Source: Herbaspirillum autotrophicum
GTDB lineage: Bacteria; Pseudomonadota; Gammaproteobacteria; Burkholderiales; Burkholderiaceae_D
Assembly: GCF_001189915.1 (NCBI RefSeq)
Contig: NZ_LFLS01000020.1
Coordinates: 1 to 64,000, forward strand
DNA length: 64,000 nt
Direction of reading: 5' to 3'
Shown: piece after piece, positions 54,348 through 63,319 of the stretch
Numbering within the stretch: the first letter of the stretch is position 1
Layout: every line of letters starts with the position of its first letter
Made by a program: the position numbers and the translations under genes
Notes under the pieces: model-generated
Seen by the model: the letters and a program-made list of their open reading frames with translations, nothing else
Told to the model about the DNA's origin: nothing
Databases searched by the model: none

Positions 54348-54959
54348 TCAGAAGCGATAGCCGACGCCGACACCGATCAGCCATGGATCAACCTGAACGT
54401 TGCTGATCTTGCCGGCGGCAGTGTTGACATCGCTGCGGATCTGCACTTTCTTGATGTCGAAGTTGACCAGCCAGTGACGATCGATCTTGTAGTCGATACC
54501 CGCTTGCAGCGCCAGGCCGAAGCTGTTGTTATCCAGTGTGGCTGCGCCGTTGAGCAGATCGACATTGGAGATGCGGGTGTAGTTGATGCCGGCGCCAACG
54601 TAAGGGCTGAAACTGTATTGCGGTGTGAAGTGGTATTGCAAAGTCAGTGTCGGCGGCAGGTGCTTGAACGTGCCGATGGATTTGCCGTCCAGATAGACGT
54701 CATGTTTTTGCGGGTAAGTCAGGATCAGTTCTGCTGCCCAGTTGGGCGTGAAGAAATAGCTGATATCGACTTCGGGAATCGTCTTGGAGCTGACGGTAAG
54801 ACGATCCGATGCACCGACGCCACCGACCGGATCCGATTTGTCGGCTGGATTGATATGTACGGCGCGCACCCGGACCAGCCATGGGCTTTCCTGTGCCTGA
54901 GTGAAACCGGATGCAGTGGACAAGGCGATGACGCCGGCAATGAGAAGTGCTTTTTTCAT
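54348..54959 (-). CDS. ompW: OmpW-family outer membrane protein
   Basis: The 203-residue protein has a signal peptide (LIAGVIALSTASGFTQAQ) and an OmpW barrel: VRVRAVHINPADKS, PEVDISYFFTPNWAAELILTYPQKHDV and C-terminal GVGVGYRF. OmpW is an eight-strand barrel induced in microaerobic and other stress conditions. An FNR box sits upstream. Confidence 0.93.
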   Translation of the reverse strand: MKKALLIAGVIALSTASGFTQAQESPWLVRVRAVHINPADKSDPVGGVGASDRLTVSSKTIPEVDISYFFTPNWAAELILTYPQKHDVYLDGKSIGTFKHLPPTLTLQYHFTPQYSFSPYVGAGINYTRISNVDLLNGAATLDNNSFGLALQAGIDYKIDRHWLVNFDIKKVQIRSDVNTAAGKISNVQVDPWLIGVGVGYRF

Positions 54960-55018
54960 GATGTGATGGTGTTGGTTGCAAGACCATCACAAGGTACGAC
55001 GACGCGCCGATCGTGACA

Positions 55019-55032
55019 TTGATGTCGATCAA
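55019..55032 (-). promoter_or_regulatory. FNR box upstream of ompW
   Basis: TTGATGTCGATCAA is a perfect consensus palindrome. With TACCTT (54996-54991) as -10 on the minus strand the start lies near 54984, placing the box centre about 41.5 upstream, class II. The ompW ATG is 25 bases further. The remaining 400 bases up to the next plus-strand gene contain no gene that I can support. Confidence 0.85.
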
Positions 55033-55446
55033 AAAACAGGCGATCACCGGTGTGCATGACAAATCTGATGACGCCAGGTGTTGCAGCGCCGGCAAGTGCG
55101 TTGTCAGATTGGAAGGGGAGGTGGATGCTGATCACAGGTCCGGCACGGTGGCCTGATTGTTGGTCAATGACAGCGGCAACAGCCGGTATTCCAGAGCACG
55201 GTAACTCCGAACCCCGGCCGGTGAGCGGCAACGGAAATGCCGCCAATGGCGTTCAACAGAGGCGGACTTTCACCACCGATTGAGAAGCTTTCGTGATGGT
55301 TTTGATAACGATAATTGCCTGAGTGATACGGCGTGCCCGGCGAGGTGATCGCGAATGACAAGTACACCGGAAAAGCCGGGCTCAGCAGACGGCATCAGTC
55401 TTGTGTTAAATTCATCTTGGTATTTCGTAACCGGAAGATGCAGACC

Positions 55447-56103
55447 ATGACGAGACCCTCATTCGAAGACAGTCTCTTCGCTTCCCGCACTCCCTTGCCG
55501 GATTCTCCGAGCGCGAGCGATGTTTTATTTTTCTGGAGAGAAACAGACGTGACCGGCAGCACCGGTTTGCATGACGGCAAACGCAATCGCTACGCCGATT
55601 CGTTTCGCGAAGCGGCCGATCTGTTGATTGCCCAAACCTTGCAAGGCGCGGCGAATCAGGAGAGCGCGCTATATCCCATTGTTTATCTGTACCGCCAGTA
55701 TCTGGAACTGAGCATCAAAGACAGTTTGCAGATGACCCGTCTGTTGCTTGATGACCGGCGTGCCGTGCTGCCGCATCATCGCGTGGTGGAGCTGTGGCAG
55801 GAACTCAATGAATTCCTGGTCAAGATATTGCCGGGTGATGCCCAGCCAGGCTTGGTGCAAACCGCGCGTCTGGTCCGCGAATTCATTCAGCATGACACCT
55901 CGGCTACGGTATTCCGCCATCCGGTTGATGTCAAAGGCCGGCCTTTGTTCGTGCATGCGGCAATTATCGATCTGGCCAATTTGCGCGACGTCATGGGCAA
56001 GGTTGACGGCATACTTTCCCAGGCCAACGGCATCATTTACGAACGCTGGAAAGCCGGACAAGCACCTCAGCAACAGCGACCGGCACCAGATAACGATATC
56101 TGA
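55447..56103 (+). CDS. Hypothetical protein, helical, HEPN-like pattern
   Basis: From ATG 55447 (GGAAG 9 bases upstream; ATG at 55438 possible) the product is 218 residues. It has RYADSFREAADLLIAQTLQG, PIVYLYRQYLELSIKDSLQ, and HHRVVELWQELNEFLVKIL, an all-helical pattern like proteins loosely annotated as HEPN-like or of unknown function. It lacks a signal peptide and a known catalytic motif. It is isolated between ompW (divergent) and a LysR gene (convergent). Confidence 0.6.
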   Translation: MTRPSFEDSLFASRTPLPDSPSASDVLFFWRETDVTGSTGLHDGKRNRYADSFREAADLLIAQTLQGAANQESALYPIVYLYRQYLELSIKDSLQMTRLLLDDRRAVLPHHRVVELWQELNEFLVKILPGDAQPGLVQTARLVREFIQHDTSATVFRHPVDVKGRPLFVHAAIIDLANLRDVMGKVDGILSQANGIIYERWKAGQAPQQQRPAPDNDI

Positions 56104-56121
56104 CTGCCGGCTTGGTGCGTC

Positions 56122-57069
56122 TCAGCGCTTGCGTGTCCGTGCCGTCCCGGGCGCATGTTGTGCTTCCATCAATTCGTTGATGCTTTGCTTGATCTCTTCC
56201 AGCAGCGCATAGGCCAGACGGGAAGGCGCACGCGCGCGGGAAAATACGGCCCACACATTGACCATGATCTGCGGCCGGAACGGGATGATCTTGACTCCCG
56301 GGTCATGCAGAAATGTGCTGGCCGAAAACCAATCCACCACCGCTGCGCCGACGCCGGAGCGGGCCAGCAGACAAGCGGTTTCCGAATAACGTACTTCGAC
56401 CGCCGCCCGATAGGGAACGCCGGCATGACTGAACGCGGCCCTGACCATGGGGCTCAGCCGTGCGGAGCTTTCGAGTGCGATCAGCGGATGCGAGCGTAAA
56501 TCTTGCGGACCAATGGTGGTGCGGTCGGCCAGCGGATGTGCGGCCGGTAATATGCATACCATTTCGATGTCGGTCATCAATACCATCTTCAGCACATCGC
56601 TCAGTTCAGGCTCCAGTGCAATCGCCAGGCCAAAGTCGGTGGCGGATGCTTCCACGCTTTCAATCACCTTGTGCGAATCGATGACGTCGCACAGCACTTT
56701 CACTTTTGGTCGCTGCAACAGGAAGCGCTGGATCGCCGCCGGCAACACGGTGTGTCCGAGCTGAGGCGTGGCTGTCACACGGATGCGGCCCACGCGATTT
56801 TCCTTGAGGTCTTCGGCGATGTCATCGAGTTTTCTGGAAAACAAAAACATGGCGTCCGATTCCGCCAGCAATACCTTGGCTTCTTCGGTGGCCGCCAGGC
56901 GATTGCCGACCCGGTTGAATAATTCAAAACCGAGATCCTGTTCCAGTTGACGAATGGCGTTACTGACGGCCGGTTGTGAAATGTCCAGACTGCGTGCTGC
57001 ACCAACTGTGGTCTGGGTGCTCATCACGGCACGGAAGATATTCAAAAGGCGTAAATTCATAATAACCAA
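56122..57069 (-). CDS. LysR-family transcriptional regulator (ureide cluster)
   Basis: The 315-residue protein has a LysR HTH (NIFRAVMSTQTTVGAARSLDISQPAVSNAIRQLEQDLG) and a ligand domain. It is divergent from the MFS gene, and the 154-base gap holds a palindrome overlapping the MFS promoter, which suggests that it controls the MFS-allA-puuE-amidase operon. The inducer is probably a ureide but is not readable. Confidence 0.92.
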   Translation of the reverse strand: MVIMNLRLLNIFRAVMSTQTTVGAARSLDISQPAVSNAIRQLEQDLGFELFNRVGNRLAATEEAKVLLAESDAMFLFSRKLDDIAEDLKENRVGRIRVTATPQLGHTVLPAAIQRFLLQRPKVKVLCDVIDSHKVIESVEASATDFGLAIALEPELSDVLKMVLMTDIEMVCILPAAHPLADRTTIGPQDLRSHPLIALESSARLSPMVRAAFSHAGVPYRAAVEVRYSETACLLARSGVGAAVVDWFSASTFLHDPGVKIIPFRPQIMVNVWAVFSRARAPSRLAYALLEEIKQSINELMEAQHAPGTARTRKR

Positions 57070-57094
57070 ACCTGATAGATATGACGATATTTTT

Positions 57095-57127
57095 AATAGT
57101 TGACTATTATATCGGGGTCTCTAAAAT
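57095..57127 (+). promoter_or_regulatory. MFS operon promoter with overlapping palindrome
   Basis: TTGACT (57100-57105) and TAAAAT (57122-57127) are 16 bases apart. The palindrome AATAGT-TG-ACTATT (57095-57108) covers the -35 box and has LysR-like T-N11-A symmetry. Confidence 0.6.
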
Positions 57128-57223
57128 TGGCGCCAGAACGCTTGCTTTGCGTTCCGATTCGCGCACTGCCGCTGCGTTTGCGGGCACGCGTGTCTTTTCT
57201 CCTTCCATCAAAACAGGAACGCC

Positions 57224-58576
57224 ATGAATCCGATATCCGTAAATGAGGGCAGCGCTTTTGATGCAGCGCTGATGAAGAAGCTGATGTGGAAGATCATTCC
57301 ATTTCTGATGTTGTTGTACTTCGTGGCCTATCTTGACCGCGTCAATATTTCATTCGCCTCGCTGCAAATGAATGCCGATATCGGTTTGTCCAGCATCGCC
57401 TATGGCTTTGGCGCCAGCATGTTTTTCATCGGCTATTTCTTGTTCGAGGTACCGAGCAATCTGATACTGGCACGTGTCGGCGCCCGGGTATGGATTGCGC
57501 GCATCATGATCACCTGGGGCATCGTTTCCTTGTGCATGGCGTTCGTCACCGGCGAAAAGAGTTTTTACATTTTGCGTTTCTTGCTGGGCGTTTCGGAAGC
57601 GGGTTTCTTCCCGGGCATCATGGTGTACCTCAGCCGCTGGTTTCCGATCAGTTACCGGGCCCGCGTCACGGGCGTGTTCATGGTGGCAATTCCCTTGTCG
57701 GGACTGATCGGCAGTCCGATTTCCGGCTTGATTCTGGACGGCATGAATGGCATCGGCGGTTTGCGCGGATGGCAATGGATGTTCATCATCGAAGCGTTTC
57801 CGGCGCTGATCCTCGGTTTTGTCTGCCTGCGCTTGCTGGCAGATCGTCCGAGCGAAGTGAACTGGTTGAGCAGCGATGAAAAGCAGCGCCTCGAAGTCAT
57901 CATGGAAACCGAACGCAAGGCACTCGACGCCAGCGGCGACTACAAACTGTCGACGGCATTCACCAATCCGGCTGTGCTGCTGCTGGGCGGGACCTTGTTC
58001 TGTATCGTGTTCGGCACCACCGGCATTGCGTTCTTTCTGCCGCAGATCATCAAGAGTTTCGGTTACAGCGATACCGTGGTCGGCTATCTGAGTGCCGTGC
58101 CGTATCTGTTTGGCGCGATTGCGATGGTGTTGTGGGGCCGTCACTCGGATGCCAAGCGGGAGCGGATCTGGCATCTGATCGGATCGTTCGCGCTGGCTGC
58201 CGTGGGTTTTGTGGTGCTGTCGAATACGCTGGACGTGCATATGGCCGCCATGCTGGGTTTGATCATCGCCGCCATGGGCGTGTATGCATCGAACGTCGTG
58301 CTGTGGAGTTTACCGACCTCGTTGCTGACTGGCGCGACTGCCGCCGCTGCGGTTGCCTTCATCAACTCGCTGGCCAATCTGTCGGGCGTGGTGGCACCGA
58401 GTTTGCTGGGCTGGAGTCGCCAGACCACCGGCAGCTTCGCCGCCACCGGTTATATCTTCTTTGGATTCATGGTGCTGGGGATTGTCTGCATGCTGTTGTT
58501 CCGGCGTACCGCGCTGTTTCAGGCTTCAACAACATCGGTAAGTCGCACCTCTATCGGCGCATTGGAAAAGGCTTGA
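57224..58576 (+). CDS. MFS transporter, probable ureide/organic anion uptake
   Basis: The 450-residue protein has 12 spans with ACS-family motifs (YFVAYLDRVNISFASLQM, YFLFEVPSNLILARVGARVW, RFLLGVSEAGFFPGIMVYLSRWFP). Linked to allA, puuE and an amidase, it likely imports allantoin or a related ureide. allA starts 2 bases after its stop, implying coupled translation. Confidence 0.9.
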   Translation: MNPISVNEGSAFDAALMKKLMWKIIPFLMLLYFVAYLDRVNISFASLQMNADIGLSSIAYGFGASMFFIGYFLFEVPSNLILARVGARVWIARIMITWGIVSLCMAFVTGEKSFYILRFLLGVSEAGFFPGIMVYLSRWFPISYRARVTGVFMVAIPLSGLIGSPISGLILDGMNGIGGLRGWQWMFIIEAFPALILGFVCLRLLADRPSEVNWLSSDEKQRLEVIMETERKALDASGDYKLSTAFTNPAVLLLGGTLFCIVFGTTGIAFFLPQIIKSFGYSDTVVGYLSAVPYLFGAIAMVLWGRHSDAKRERIWHLIGSFALAAVGFVVLSNTLDVHMAAMLGLIIAAMGVYASNVVLWSLPTSLLTGATAAAAVAFINSLANLSGVVAPSLLGWSRQTTGSFAATGYIFFGFMVLGIVCMLLFRRTALFQASTTSVSRTSIGALEKA

Positions 58577-58578
58577 AA

Positions 58579-59070
58579 ATGCAGATTGCAGCAGAACCGA
58601 TCAGTGTTGAGAGTTTCGCCGCTTATGGCGAATTGCTGGAAAATAAAACCGATCAGCGGCGCAATGATTTCGCGGTACAGTTTGCGACTTATCCCGATAT
58701 CGCGCCGCAATTATGGGTGAACCGGTTGCCCCGTTGCAGCGAGACGGCGGTATTGATCGATGTCATGGAAAATCATCCCTATTCGGCGCAGACCTTTGTG
58801 CCGATGCAATCCGGTCGCTGCCTGGTCGTGGTGGCGCTGGGTGGCGCCGATGGCAAGCCGGACCTGTCGACCTTGCGCGCCTTCGTGACGGCAGGCGGGC
58901 AGGGCGTGAGCTATCTGCCCAAGGTGTGGCACTATACTTTCAGCTCGCTCGACGGCCCTAATGAAGTGGTGGTGATCATGGGCAATACCGGGCGCGGGGA
59001 CGATACCGTGATCGAACACATCTCACGGCCGGTAGAAGTCATATTGTCAGGAGGTCATCAGCATGGATGA
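58579..59070 (+). CDS. allA: Ureidoglycolate lyase
   Basis: The 163-residue protein has AllA-family sequence: PISVESFAAYGELLENKT, HPYSAQTFVPMQSGRCLVVV, GVSYLPKVWHYTFSSL. It splits ureidoglycolate into glyoxylate and urea in purine catabolism. It begins 2 bases after the MFS stop and overlaps puuE by 8 bases. Confidence 0.9.
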   Translation: MQIAAEPISVESFAAYGELLENKTDQRRNDFAVQFATYPDIAPQLWVNRLPRCSETAVLIDVMENHPYSAQTFVPMQSGRCLVVVALGGADGKPDLSTLRAFVTAGGQGVSYLPKVWHYTFSSLDGPNEVVVIMGNTGRGDDTVIEHISRPVEVILSGGHQHG

Positions 59071-59983
59071 ACGCGATGCACATTTGCAGCGGGATTTTGT
59101 CGGCTACGGAAAAACACCGCCGCATCCGCATTGGCCAGGCAATGCCAGGCTGGCGCTCAATATCGTACTGAACTATGAAGAAGGTTCCGAAATGTCGTTC
59201 GACGATGGCGACGCCGAAACCGAATCGGGCCTGACTGAAGGCGGCTCCGGCGGCTTTGACGGTCGTGACCTGGCGGCCGAATCGATGTTCGAATACGGCA
59301 GCCGTGTCGGTATCTGGCGCATCATGCGCTTGCTGGAACAGCGCCGGATGCCGGCCACGGTATTTGCCACGGCACTGGCGCTGGAACGCAATCCGGCAGT
59401 GGCGCAAGCCATTCGCGACGCCGACTTCGATGTCTGCAGCCATGGCCGGCGCTGGATTCGTGCGCAGCGCCTGACGGCCGAACAAGAGGCCGCAGAAATT
59501 CGGGCCGCCTACGATTCGATCACACGCAGCATTGGCAAGCCGCCGATCGGCTGGTATTGCCGCTATGCGCCCACGGTCAACACGCGCCGCTTGCTGGTGG
59601 AACATGGCGGCTTTGTGTATGACGCGGATGCCTATAACGATGAACTGCCTTACTGGACGCAAGTGCAGGGACGCGCGCATCTGGTGATTCCGTACAGCCT
59701 GGCCAACAATGACGGCAAGTTCAGCCGCGGTGCCATGGCGACTGCCAATGACTTCTTTGAATACCTGCGCGATTCGTTCGACATGTTGTATGAGGAAGGT
59801 GCAGTGGCACCGAAGATGATGTCCGTCGGTTTGCATCTGCGACTGGCAGGCCATCCGGGACGCGCGGTCGGCTTTGCCCGCTTTCTGGACTATGTCGCGG
59901 CCAAGCCAGACGTCTGGGTATGCCGGCGTGCCGATATTGCCGAACACTGGCGCAGCCAGCATCCGCCGACCTTTGCCAAATGA
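59063..59983 (+). CDS. puuE: Allantoinase, polysaccharide-deacetylase type (PuuE)
   Basis: The 306-residue protein begins MDERDAHLQRDFVGYGKTPP and shows LNIVLNYEEGSE, DVCSHGRRWIRAQ and GWYCRYAPTVNTRRLL. PuuE is a metal-independent allantoinase of the polysaccharide-deacetylase fold that hydrolyses allantoin to allantoate. The SHGRRW segment replaces the more usual SHGYRW. It overlaps the amidase by 4 bases (ATGA). Confidence 0.88.
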   Translation: MDERDAHLQRDFVGYGKTPPHPHWPGNARLALNIVLNYEEGSEMSFDDGDAETESGLTEGGSGGFDGRDLAAESMFEYGSRVGIWRIMRLLEQRRMPATVFATALALERNPAVAQAIRDADFDVCSHGRRWIRAQRLTAEQEAAEIRAAYDSITRSIGKPPIGWYCRYAPTVNTRRLLVEHGGFVYDADAYNDELPYWTQVQGRAHLVIPYSLANNDGKFSRGAMATANDFFEYLRDSFDMLYEEGAVAPKMMSVGLHLRLAGHPGRAVGFARFLDYVAAKPDVWVCRRADIAEHWRSQHPPTFAK

Positions 59984-61302
59984 CGGCAACGCCATGGTGG
60001 CGTTGCAGCGCCATCGAGCTGCATGCCAGCGTGCAGGCAGGAGAATGCAACGTGACCGAGATCGCGACTGCCTGCATGGAGCGCGTGGCGCAACTGGAAC
60101 CGTCGGTACAGGCGTGGGCGTGGTGCAATCCGCAACAAGTCATGCGCGCGGCGGCCGATGTCGATCACACGCTGCCATTGGCAGGCGTACTGATCGGCAT
60201 CAAGGACATCATTGATACCGCCGACATGCCGACGGCGTATGGCGCGGAATTGTATCGTCACCATTTGCCGTCGCATGATGCCGAACTGGTACGACGCTTG
60301 CGTGCAGCCGGTGCGCTGATTGCTGGTAAAACCGTTACCACCGAGTTCGCCTATGCGGCACCGGGACCCACCCGCAATCCGCATCATCTGGCGCATACGC
60401 CCGGCGGTTCATCGAGTGGTTCGGCAGCCGCCGTGGCGGCGGGCATGGTGCCGGTTGCCATCAGTTCACAGACCGGCGGTTCCACCATCCGCCCGGCGGC
60501 GTATTGCGGCGTGGCCGGTTTCAAGCCCAGTTACGGCAGCATTGACAGCACCGGCATGAAAGCGCTGGCACCGGCGAGCGATACGGCAGGTATCCACGCC
60601 CGCAGCGTCGATGACATTGCGCTGATACTGCCGGTGCTATCCGATCTTCCCGTGCCGTCAATCTCTGCATCACCGCCGCCGTCCTTGCGCATGGCGTGGT
60701 TTCCCGGCCCGCATGATGCCGAAGCCAGTGCCGAAGCGCGTGCAAGCTTGCTGATGGCACGCAGTCTGTTGTCGGAAAACGGTTTCAACATCGGGCCGAT
60801 AAGCTTGCCTCTGGAAGAGATGGCGGCACTCGCGGAAATCAATCGCCTGATCATGGCATTCGAAGCCGCATCGTCATTGCGCACCGAATATGAACGGTCA
60901 CGCATGAAGCTGACACCACAGACGCGTGACCTGATCGAGCGCGGACACAGCATCACGGTAAGCGAGTATAAAAATGCGCTGGTCAAGGTCGGCCGGGGCC
61001 GAGAAATGCTGGCGCAAGCGATGCACGGATTCGATCTGCTGATGACCTATAGCGCACCCGGTGCGGCACCATTGGCGACAGACGGCACCGGCAGTTCAGT
61101 TTTCAACCGGGCCTGGAGTACGCTCGGGGTGCCATGTCTGAGTTTGCCTTGCGGATGCAGCGAGAATTCCAATTTGCCACTGGGTGTGCAGTTGATTGCA
61201 CCGATGGCAGCGGATTACCGGTTGCTGGAAACCGGCAGGGTGATCGAGCGTGTGCTGTGTGCCGCGACTGATTCTGCTGTCGATCATCTAGCGGGATGCT
61301 GA
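59980..61302 (+). CDS. Amidase-signature hydrolase
   Basis: From ATG 59980 the 440-residue protein has the amidase signature with Lys in LIGIKDIIDTAD, cis-Ser in PGGSSSGSAAAVAAGM and nucleophilic Ser in SSQTGGSTIRPAAY (Ser-cisSer-Lys triad). It is in an operon with allA and puuE, so it may act on a ureide intermediate, oxamate, or an allophanate-like compound; the specific substrate is not determined. No allophanate-hydrolase C-terminal domain is present. Confidence 0.88.
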   Translation: MTATPWWRCSAIELHASVQAGECNVTEIATACMERVAQLEPSVQAWAWCNPQQVMRAAADVDHTLPLAGVLIGIKDIIDTADMPTAYGAELYRHHLPSHDAELVRRLRAAGALIAGKTVTTEFAYAAPGPTRNPHHLAHTPGGSSSGSAAAVAAGMVPVAISSQTGGSTIRPAAYCGVAGFKPSYGSIDSTGMKALAPASDTAGIHARSVDDIALILPVLSDLPVPSISASPPPSLRMAWFPGPHDAEASAEARASLLMARSLLSENGFNIGPISLPLEEMAALAEINRLIMAFEAASSLRTEYERSRMKLTPQTRDLIERGHSITVSEYKNALVKVGRGREMLAQAMHGFDLLMTYSAPGAAPLATDGTGSSVFNRAWSTLGVPCLSLPCGCSENSNLPLGVQLIAPMAADYRLLETGRVIERVLCAATDSAVDHLAGC

Positions 61303-62136
61303 CGCCGGTTCTTTTTCCTCTTTGTCCGATTGTGCCAACAGCAGATTTTTGAATTCAAGCAAGTCATGTGAATTCATGTCCGAGATTGCCGTATACGCTA
61401 TGCCGGCATGTGTCCAACTGAGTAGCAGGAAACCATGCACCGAACTCAGTTCCTGGCGAACCCGAAATCCGGGTTCGTCCGGCCAGACAAAAAGATTGAG
61501 CAAATGTTTGCCGTGGCGGTAGGCCAGTCCGGCTACCGGCCGGCGATCCAGATAATCGAGCCGGCCACCGATCAGAGCGAAGCCTTGCGGCGCGAGATCG
61601 GTCACCGGCGGTGAGTAATCGAGCTTGCCGCTGAACCATGGCTTGACCGTATGCTGATCCGAAGAGGCGACGTCGGCCAGATGATCGACCTGCAATGAAC
61701 GATAGTGGGCGGCGATGATTTCCTGTTGCAGCAGGTCAGTAGCGGAGGGCGTCTGCAAATACAGCGATAGCATCGCGACAAATGCCAGCGAGCAGATACC
61801 GGCGATGCCCAGATTGATTCTGGCCCATTGGCGGGTGCTGAATGCCGGCAGCCAGCCGGCAATCGTCCGGCCGCCGGTAATGCCTGCTTGGCTGGATTTT
61901 CCCGGTGGCCGGCGGCTGGTCCGGATGTCATCGAGAATGTTGGCGCGCAGACTGGCCGGCGCGGTGAAATTGGTTGCGTTGGCGCGGACCGTCGCGCGCA
62001 GCTGCAGCAGATTGTCTCGTTGTTGCCGGCAGGCGTCGCACGATGCCAGATGAGCAGCGATGTCGGCTGCTGCAGCCGGCGTCAGTTCGTGGTCGATATA
62101 GGCCGATATTTGCTCTCGGGATTCATTGCAATCCAT
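61288..62136 (-). CDS. Anti-sigma factor with zinc-binding (ZAS) motif
   Basis: From ATG 62136 the 282-residue protein has an N-terminal ZAS domain with His29, Cys33, Cys36 (HLASCDACR) and a single span (INLGIAGICSLAFVAMLSLYLQ, about 135-155), then a periplasmic domain of 125 residues. It should sequester the sigma factor at 62123 and release it on signal. It overlaps the sigma gene by 14 bases. Its 3' end overlaps the amidase end by 15 bases, convergent. Confidence 0.88.
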   Translation of the reverse strand: MDCNESREQISAYIDHELTPAAAADIAAHLASCDACRQQRDNLLQLRATVRANATNFTAPASLRANILDDIRTSRRPPGKSSQAGITGGRTIAGWLPAFSTRQWARINLGIAGICSLAFVAMLSLYLQTPSATDLLQQEIIAAHYRSLQVDHLADVASSDQHTVKPWFSGKLDYSPPVTDLAPQGFALIGGRLDYLDRRPVAGLAYRHGKHLLNLFVWPDEPGFRVRQELSSVHGFLLLSWTHAGIAYTAISDMNSHDLLEFKNLLLAQSDKEEKEPASASR

Positions 62137-62701
62137 CTGATCCTCCCAGATTGTGTTGTCGCAGAAAGGCCGCCAGCAATTTCCGGCCGCGCGCAAGACG
62201 CGACATCACGGTGCCGATCGGTATGTCTGCAATTTCGGCGATTTCCTTGTACGAAAAATCCTCCAGATCCTTCAGCACCACAATTTCGCGAAACGCGCGC
62301 GGCAACTGTTCCAGCGCCTGATTGACCAGGCGTTGGGTGTCATGGCTGACGGCAATGCTCTCCGGATGACTGCCGGCATTGAAGGGCGCACCGTCGCCGG
62401 TGGCATCGGTGCTGCTGTGGAAAGCATCGTCGAAACTGATGTCATCGTCTTCATGGCGGTGATCACGCAGCGAACTGTAGTAGGTGCGCCTGACAATGGT
62501 CAGCAGCCACGCCCGTACATTGCCACCGCGAAAACTGTCGAAAAACCGGAATGCGCGTACGAACGACATCTGCACGATATCGTCGGCGTCGGCATCGTTG
62601 CGGGTCAGCCAACGCGCCAGGTTATATGCCGCATGCAAATGCGGCACCACATCCTGTTCGAAGCGGAGTGCTCTGTCGGTATCGTTCAAATGGCCATCCA
62701 T
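62123..62701 (-). CDS. ECF-type RNA polymerase sigma factor
   Basis: The 192-residue protein has sigma region 2 (DDIVQMSFVRAFRFFDSFRGGNVRAWLLTI) and region 4 (LPRAFREIVVLKDLEDFSYKEIAEIADIPIGTVMSRLARGRK). The ECF layout without regions 1 and 3 and the adjacent ZAS anti-sigma indicate a signal-responsive sigma. A target promoter cannot be named; the divergent cytochrome c and phosphoesterase genes are candidates. Confidence 0.92.
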   Translation of the reverse strand: MDGHLNDTDRALRFEQDVVPHLHAAYNLARWLTRNDADADDIVQMSFVRAFRFFDSFRGGNVRAWLLTIVRRTYYSSLRDHRHEDDDISFDDAFHSSTDATGDGAPFNAGSHPESIAVSHDTQRLVNQALEQLPRAFREIVVLKDLEDFSYKEIAEIADIPIGTVMSRLARGRKLLAAFLRQHNLGGSDGLQ

Positions 62702-62866
62702 TGCGATTATCCGTGTCTGAGACAGAAGACGCGGATTGCGCGCCTTTTATTCCCGCTTGAAATTAAAAATGTATATCCGGAATATTGTTGCGCCGGACGG
62801 GGTTATACAAATTGCAGGAAACGAAAAACGGTTGCGACCGTGTAGCGACAGAGCAAAGGGAGTGCA

Positions 62867-63241
62867 ATGAAACCTTACTCCAGTATGGCCGTTATGGCGA
62901 TCTTGTGCGGCCTTTCGTTGGCGACCGTTGCCGGGGGCAATGCGGCACGGGGGCAGATGCTGTATCAAAACATGTGCATGGCCTGCCATTCCATTGATTA
63001 CAACGGTGTTGGTCCGGCACACAAAGGCCTGCTTGGCAGAAAGGCTGGCAGTGCCGCGAATTACGACTATTCGCCGGCGCTCAGGGCGGCATCCATGGTG
63101 TGGACGGCAACCACATTGGATCGATGGCTGGCCGATCCGGAAAAACTGATTCCGGGACAAAAAATGGGATTTTCCGTGGCGTCTGCGCAAGACCGCGCCG
63201 ATCTGATCAGTTATCTGAGCATTGCCACGGGCGCCAAATGA
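62867..63241 (+). CDS. Periplasmic cytochrome c
   Basis: The 124-residue protein has a signal peptide (LATVAGGNAARG region), the heme motif CMACH (Cys37, Cys40, His41) and a downstream Met (GQKMGF) as likely axial ligand. It is a small class I cytochrome c. Divergent from the ECF sigma gene and followed 78 bases later by a Tat-exported phosphoesterase; the two could form a unit. Confidence 0.92.
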   Translation: MKPYSSMAVMAILCGLSLATVAGGNAARGQMLYQNMCMACHSIDYNGVGPAHKGLLGRKAGSAANYDYSPALRAASMVWTATTLDRWLADPEKLIPGQKMGFSVASAQDRADLISYLSIATGAK

Positions 63242-63319
63242 ATGGATGCAAGTTTTGCTGAACGGCAAGTGTTGTGCAAGACCGCAATGCGTAACGTCAA
63301 CCTGTCACAGGAGAGCGAC

